Below are positions 33,329-37,846 of a stretch of 37,846 nt of DNA, piece by piece (position 1 is the stretch's first letter; each line of letters begins with the position of its first letter). The notes below the pieces were generated by a model. That model ran no database searches. It saw nothing but the letters and a program-made list of their open reading frames with translations, and was not told the DNA's origin. A program made the translations under genes and the position numbers. Source of the DNA: an uncultured Pelagibacteraceae bacterium (GTDB taxonomy: Bacteria > Pseudomonadota > Alphaproteobacteria > Pelagibacterales > Pelagibacteraceae); assembly GCA_902535155.1 (NCBI GenBank), contig CACASB010000008.1, positions 1-37,846 on the forward strand, written 5' to 3'.

Positions 33329-35017
33329 ATGAAAAAATTTAAATCTGATATAGAAATTGCAAGAAGTTGTAAACTAAAACCAATATCCAAAATTTTACAA
33401 AAAATAAATGTTCCTGATAACCCAAATGCTTTTAGTCCTATGGGAAGACACATAGCAAAAATAAATTTTGCTTTTTTAAACAAACTTAAAAAGAAAAAAA
33501 ATGGTCATCTTATACTTGTCACGGCTATTACTCCAACTCCAGCTGGAGAAGGTAAAACCACAACATCAGTTGGTCTAAATGATGGTTTAAATAAAATAGG
33601 AAAAAAATCCATTGTTTGTTTGCGAGAGCCTAGTCTTGGGCCTTCTTTCGGTATGAAAGGAGGTGCGGCTGGAGGTGGTTACGCACAAGTAGTTCCTATG
33701 GAACAAATAAATCTACACTTTACTGGTGACTTTCACGCTATTACTTCTGCTCATAATCTTCTATCAGCCTTAATTGATAATCACATATATTGGGGAAATA
33801 AACTCAACATTGATGAAAAAAAAATTGTTTGGAAAAGAGTTATGGATATGAATGACCGGGCTTTAAGATTTATAGATATAAATACCAAAGGAATAGCAAA
33901 GGACTATGGCAGAGAAGATGGTTTTGATATTACTGTTGCATCTGAAGTAATGGCAATTTTCTGTTTATCTAATGATTTGTCTGATTTAGAAAAAAGAATT
34001 GGAAACATTACAATTGCTTATGACACAAATAATAAGCCAGTCTATGCAAAAGATTTAAATGCTCAAGGTCCAATGACAGTCCTTCTCAAAGAAGCAATCA
34101 GGCCAAATGTTACTCAAAGTCTAGAGCATAATCCTGCTATAATTCATGGAGGACCATTCGCTAACATTGCACATGGATGTAATTCAGTAATAGCGACTAA
34201 GTCAGCTTTAAAGTTATCTAAATACGTAGTAACAGAGGCAGGTTTTGGTGCTGACCTTGGTGCTGAAAAATTTTTGGATATTAAATGTAGAAAAGCAAAT
34301 ATAAAACCAAGTTGTGTTGTTATAGTTGCTACAGTTCGTGCTTTAAAAATGCATGGCGGTGTAGAAAAAGAAAATTTAAAAACTGAGAATATTAATGCTT
34401 TGAAAGAAGGATTATCAAATTTAGATAGGCATATAAACAATATTAAAAAATTTGGTATAGAGCCTATAGTTGCGATTAATCATTTTGTTTTAGATACTAA
34501 AAAAGAAATACAAACAATAATAAATTTTTGTAAAAATTTAAATGTTGAAGTTAGTAATTGTAAACACTGGGCAGAAGGTGGATCAGGGACAGTTGATTTA
34601 GCAAAAAAAGTTATACGAGTTTGTAATAATAAAAAAAAACAAAAATTTAAACTCTTGTACAACGATAATAAAAGCTTATGGGAAAAAATTGAAATTATTG
34701 CAAAAGAAATATATAGAGCTGATAAAATAACAGCGAATGATGAGATTAAACAAAAATTAAAAACTTTTGAAAATAATGGGTTCAAAAATTTTCCAGTTTG
34801 TATCGCAAAAACTCAATATAGTTTTTCTACTGATCCAAAATTAAAGGGTGCACCAACAAATCATGAAATACCAATTAGAGATGTAAGATTATCTTCTGGA
34901 GCAGAATTTATAGTTGTTATATGTGGATCGATTATGACTATGCCAGGATTACCGAAAATTCCTGCTGCAGACAAAATTAAATTAAATAAAAAAGGTCAGG
35001 TAGAAGGTTTATTTTAA
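33329..35017 (+). CDS. fhs: Formate-tetrahydrofolate ligase
   Basis: ATP-dependent formyl-THF synthetase joining formate to THF, or releasing formate in the reverse direction during C1 oxidation in SAR11. The P-loop [16 protein letters not shown] lies around residues 68-83. Further signatures are [20 protein letters not shown] and [19 protein letters not shown], then [15 protein letters not shown]. At 562 aa it is full length for the family. It connects the folate-bound C1 made by the dehydrogenase and demethylase genes to formate. Confidence 0.97.
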   Translation: MKKFKSDIEIARSCKLKPISKILQKINVPDNPNAFSPMGRHIAKINFAFLNKLKKKKNGHLILVTAITPTPAGEGKTTTSVGLNDGLNKIGKKSIVCLREPSLGPSFGMKGGAAGGGYAQVVPMEQINLHFTGDFHAITSAHNLLSALIDNHIYWGNKLNIDEKKIVWKRVMDMNDRALRFIDINTKGIAKDYGREDGFDITVASEVMAIFCLSNDLSDLEKRIGNITIAYDTNNKPVYAKDLNAQGPMTVLLKEAIRPNVTQSLEHNPAIIHGGPFANIAHGCNSVIATKSALKLSKYVVTEAGFGADLGAEKFLDIKCRKANIKPSCVVIVATVRALKMHGGVEKENLKTENINALKEGLSNLDRHINNIKKFGIEPIVAINHFVLDTKKEIQTIINFCKNLNVEVSNCKHWAEGGSGTVDLAKKVIRVCNNKKKQKFKLLYNDNKSLWEKIEIIAKEIYRADKITANDEIKQKLKTFENNGFKNFPVCIAKTQYSFSTDPKLKGAPTNHEIPIRDVRLSSGAEFIVVICGSIMTMPGLPKIPAADKIKLNKKGQVEGLF

Positions 35018-35944
35018 TCTCTCTAGCTCGTTCCAATAATTTTTTGCAAGATTTACTCCTGTTAATTCTTTAAATTGAGGTAGCCCTGTTGGAGATGTTA
35101 CATTTATATCACCAATTAGATAACCGGAAACTAGATCTATACCTGCAAAAAATATTCCATTTTTTTTTAGCACTTTAGCTACTTGATTTGAAACCTTAAC
35201 CTCTTTATGGCTAAGAGTAGTTTTTACAGCTTTGCCCCCTTGGGATAAATTTGATAAAATTGAATTTGAGGATGGCACACGGCTTATTGCACCTTTAACC
35301 TTACCATTAATTATAAAAACTCTTTTATCACCATATTTAATTCCCGGTAAATATTTTTGGGCCATAACATGACCAAATTTTTTTAAATATCGTGCAATTT
35401 TTTTTATATTTGATGTGCAGCTAATGTAAATTATGTCTTTACCTGCATACCCATGTATAGGCTTTAATACAATTTTTTTATTAACTTTTATAAATTTTTT
35501 AATCTCATCTAAATTTTTAGTGAAAATAGTTGGTGGCATAAGTTTTTTAAAATTAATTGAAAATAATTTTTCAGATATATTTCTAATAGAGGTTGGATCA
35601 TTTACTATCTTAACGTTATTTTTTATAGTATCTAAGAATAATGTAGAAGTTACATAATCCATGTTGAAAGGTGGATTTTGCCTAATAAATATAACTTTTG
35701 ATTTTTTTAATTCAAACTTCTTTTTTGATATAATTTTAAAGTATGTTTTATTGTTTTCTAAAAATCTAATATGGCAGACATCAGCAATCAATTTCGAATT
35801 TATAAAATTTATATCTTTTGTTTCGTACCAGTAAATCTTATAATTTCTTCTTTGTGCTTCTAGAGCTAAAAGATATGTTGTGTCTGTGATAATATTGAGA
35901 TTTTTAAAAGAGTTACCTTGTATTGCTAATATTTTTTCAGCCAT
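35009..35944 (-). CDS. gshB: Glutathione synthase
   Basis: ATP-grasp ligase adding glycine to gamma-glutamylcysteine. [20 protein letters not shown] and [15 protein letters not shown] mark the N-terminal GSH-S domain. [16 protein letters not shown] is the ATP-grasp loop, and [19 protein letters not shown] closes the active site. 311 aa. It is just 3' of gshA on the same strand and converges with the formate-THF ligase gene by 9 nt of overlap. Confidence 0.94.
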   Translation of the reverse strand: MAEKILAIQGNSFKNLNIITDTTYLLALEAQRRNYKIYWYETKDINFINSKLIADVCHIRFLENNKTYFKIISKKKFELKKSKVIFIRQNPPFNMDYVTSTLFLDTIKNNVKIVNDPTSIRNISEKLFSINFKKLMPPTIFTKNLDEIKKFIKVNKKIVLKPIHGYAGKDIIYISCTSNIKKIARYLKKFGHVMAQKYLPGIKYGDKRVFIINGKVKGAISRVPSSNSILSNLSQGGKAVKTTLSHKEVKVSNQVAKVLKKNGIFFAGIDLVSGYLIGDINVTSPTGLPQFKELTGVNLAKNYWNELERLK

Positions 35945-35946
35945 AT

Positions 35947-37203
35947 TTATAATTTTTCTAATACTTTTTCAGCTCTAGTTTTTTTTTCATTTATTATATT
36001 TTCAACATTTTTTAAAAAAATTGTCTCATCTTGATTATTGCTATTCAAATATTTTCTTTTTTTTAGACCATCTTTTGAAATATTAAGGAAAATCTTACCC
36101 CACTCTAAAATGTTTTTATTATTTATTAATGTATTTAAACCTTTTTTTGGTGAGTCATAATATGCATTTAAAATTTCACTTTGGTCCCATTTTTTTATTA
36201 CATCTAAAGACTCCTCTAAATTTCCATAAATTAAACCGGTATAAAATGCAGGTCCTGCACAATGACAATCCCATTCGCACTCATCTATAGATCTAACCTC
36301 TAAATATTTTTTTAATCTCACCTCAGTAAATATTGTACTTAAATGTAGTCCAAGATCTTTATCAGTGGGTATAGATTTGCTAGATTGTAAATTTCCCTCC
36401 ATAAAGTCTTTGAATGTTTGGCCACCCCCATAATGGTAAGAGTTATTTTTTTCAATAAACAATAGCGGAAATTTAATAATGAAATCAGCATATTTTTCAA
36501 AATCCATATTTTCCAAAAATATTTTTGGGAGACCTGCTCTTGCAGTTTTTTGCCAAACTTTTGCACGATATGATAAAAAACCACTTGCTCTGTTTTCATA
36601 TACAGCTGAATTAGCAAATATACCTATGGCTAAGGGTGTTAAGTAGCACATTAGCTTAAACTTTTTTTTGAAATCTTCTTCTGAGTTGTAGTCCATATTT
36701 ACTTGTGTTCCAGATGTTTGATACATCATGTTCAAACTTAGTTCACCACCTTTTGGCATTTCATTTGTCATTATTTTGTATCTTTCTTTTGGATTATTAG
36801 GTGTATCTTTTAATTTGGTTACAGGATCATACCCTGTCGCCATATTTGTTAAATCAGTATCAAAACAAGCTGAGTCTAATTCTTTTTGAAAATTATGTAA
36901 CTCTACACAAACTTCATGAATATTTTTTAATTTATCTCCGGACAACTCAATTTGATTTCCAGGCTCTAGAGATATTGATTTACCATTATATCTTAATCCT
37001 ATTAAATTTTCATTTTCTTTAATTTCTTGCCAACCAAATTTAGTTATAAAAATTTGTAGTAATTTTTTAATATTTTCATATTCAGCTCTTTTGTTTGTTT
37101 TAATGTTGAATAAAAACTGCTCGTTCTCTACACCTATTAATTCATCTTGCTTAATGCCTGATGCAAAATAATCTATGATGTCATTTTTAGATTTAATTTC
37201 CAT
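35947..37203 (-). CDS. gshA: Glutamate-cysteine ligase (GCS2/plant-type)
   Basis: First enzyme of glutathione synthesis. LIGVENEQFLFNI (N-terminal metal and glutamate region), the SISLEPGNQIELSG segment and MMYQTSGTQVNMDYNSEEDF are the signature of the alphaproteobacterial and plant class, which is sometimes a disulfide-regulated enzyme. 418 aa. It lies between the amidotransferase gene (11-nt overlap) and gshB. It is soluble, without a signal peptide. Confidence 0.92.
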   Translation of the reverse strand: MEIKSKNDIIDYFASGIKQDELIGVENEQFLFNIKTNKRAEYENIKKLLQIFITKFGWQEIKENENLIGLRYNGKSISLEPGNQIELSGDKLKNIHEVCVELHNFQKELDSACFDTDLTNMATGYDPVTKLKDTPNNPKERYKIMTNEMPKGGELSLNMMYQTSGTQVNMDYNSEEDFKKKFKLMCYLTPLAIGIFANSAVYENRASGFLSYRAKVWQKTARAGLPKIFLENMDFEKYADFIIKFPLLFIEKNNSYHYGGGQTFKDFMEGNLQSSKSIPTDKDLGLHLSTIFTEVRLKKYLEVRSIDECEWDCHCAGPAFYTGLIYGNLEESLDVIKKWDQSEILNAYYDSPKKGLNTLINNKNILEWGKIFLNISKDGLKKRKYLNSNNQDETIFLKNVENIINEKKTRAEKVLEKL

Positions 37204-37846
37204 TTATACTACCTAGCCAGTTCTTTAACTCTATCATTCTATGATTTATTTCAGATTTTGATAATTCGTTTTTTATCAAACTTATATGATGATCAATTTC
37301 ATCATATGACTTAAAAGCTTTTCTTTGATTTATTAATCTATCTTTTCTAAATTTAATCAATTCTATCATTTTTTCATATTTAATCTCTGGATGATACTGA
37401 ATTCCCCATATTTCACTTTTTTCATGATTAAAAGATATGCTTGAAATTTTATTGATATTATTTGAAGCTAATAGAATTGCATCTTTTGGTAAAGTAACCA
37501 CTTCATCAAAATTAAAAGCTGGTGAACAAAATTTATTTTTTTTACCTTTATAGATAGGATGTCTTTGACCATTTGAGTTTAATTCAATATCAAAAGCAAT
37601 ACCTATATGAGATCCATTAGATGATTTTTTAACGTCTCCCCCAGCTGCAACTACAGCAACTTGCATGCCCCAGCAAATTGCTAAAATTTTTTTTATTTTT
37701 TTTTGACATTCTTTCATAAACATTATTTGTCTCTTAATTTCTTCAGTATTATTATAAATATTTAAGCTACTACCACCCCAAACTGTTCCATCATATTTTT
37801 CTAAATTTCTAATATTTTCAAAAATTTTAGGATCGGCAGATGGATT
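37193..37846 (-). CDS. Class I glutamine amidotransferase (5' end outside window)
   Basis: The frame is open to the right edge, so the gene begins beyond it and at least 217 aa are visible. The nucleophile motif is ILAICWGMQVAVVAAGG and the catalytic His-Glu pair is in IQYHPEIKYEK, with DGTVWGGSSLNIY upstream near the edge, as in GMP-synthase-like glutamine amidotransferases. An ATG at 37723 exists but would cut away that conserved segment, so it is not the start. It overlaps gshA by 11 nt and is probably co-transcribed with gshA and gshB; a role with gamma-glutamyl or thiol substrates is possible. Confidence 0.82.
   Translation of the reverse strand, partial: NPSADPKIFENIRNLEKYDGTVWGGSSLNIYNNTEEIKRQIMFMKECQKKIKKILAICWGMQVAVVAAGGDVKKSSNGSHIGIAFDIELNSNGQRHPIYKGKKNKFCSPAFNFDEVVTLPKDAILLASNNINKISSISFNHEKSEIWGIQYHPEIKYEKMIELIKFRKDRLINQRKAFKSYDEIDHHISLIKNELSKSEINHRMIELKNWLGSINGN

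Noticed and set aside
37721..37723. ATG at 37723 as start of the amidotransferase
   Set aside because: The frame stays open to the edge and the upstream codons encode the conserved GTVWGGSS segment of the family.
1..37846. tRNA, rRNA, CRISPR array, transposon or prophage
   Set aside because: I looked through all gaps between genes; they are short and AT-rich, and none shows a cloverleaf, spaced repeats or transposase.

Overview
The window looks like a piece of chromosome from a SAR11-type marine alphaproteobacterium (Candidatus Pelagibacter or a close relative). The DNA is very AT-rich and gene density is extreme: many genes overlap by 1 to 14 nt and no gene-free stretch exceeds about 170 nt. 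The gene set (dimethylglycine/sarcosine-type dehydrogenase with its own ETF and ETF-QO, formate-THF ligase, AcuI, FutA/FbpA-type iron uptake, small DUF genes) fits that group. This assignment is inferred from content, not from a search. I saw no rRNA, tRNA, CRISPR array, insertion sequence or prophage.

Layout. 1-987: 3' part of an ScfR-type regulator, cut by the window edge. 992-5023: iron(III) ABC transporter on the minus strand (binding protein, a previously easy-to-miss 56-aa Cys protein, an internal terminator-like hairpin, permease, ATPase), preceded by three tandem TGA-N9-TCA iron boxes. 5057-7576: folE, acuI and a LysR regulator (minus). 7653-9107: hisI, a 2OG-Fe(II) oxygenase-like gene and a DUF2237 gene, overlapping head to tail (plus). 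9104-15675: minus-strand operon of a small membrane protein, a dimethylglycine/sarcosine dehydrogenase split by a one-base frameshift in an 8-base homopolymer, etfB, etfA, ETF-QO and a secreted unknown.

15728-19712: DUF6111-like and DUF4864-like genes, a hotdog thioesterase, quinone reductase, exported MsrA, CoA-binding protein, ECHDC3-like hydratase and a small nucleotidyltransferase. 19753-22226: an autotransporter-like protein with a repeat (beta-propeller-like) passenger, next to a decayed 3' remnant of a second copy. 22241-24917: APS-kinase-like P-loop kinase, then a MetF-like and a LigM-like GcvT protein that together look like a THF-dependent demethylation pair. 24947-25596: a 34-aa membrane peptide coupled to a YIP1-family gene.

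25593-28985: a tight minus-strand cluster of a CxxC/CxxC microprotein, DUF3726, a 553-aa unknown and an M19-like protein lacking three of the usual metal ligands. This is the best candidate for an undescribed system in the window. 29033-32113: purE, purK, an exported NAPE-PLD-like hydrolase and a GNAT acetyltransferase. 32125-37846: a methyltransferase, formate-THF ligase, and gshB, gshA and a class I glutamine amidotransferase cut by the right edge.

Working together: the dehydrogenase plus ETF/ETF-QO would strip N-methyl groups and send electrons to quinone. THF would take the one-carbon units, the LigM/MetF-like pair would feed in further methyl groups, and formate-THF ligase would connect the folate pool to formate. 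AcuI is the known acryloyl-CoA reductase of DMSP cleavage. The window is therefore rich in methylated-osmolyte and C1 metabolism, alongside iron uptake and thiol redox genes.
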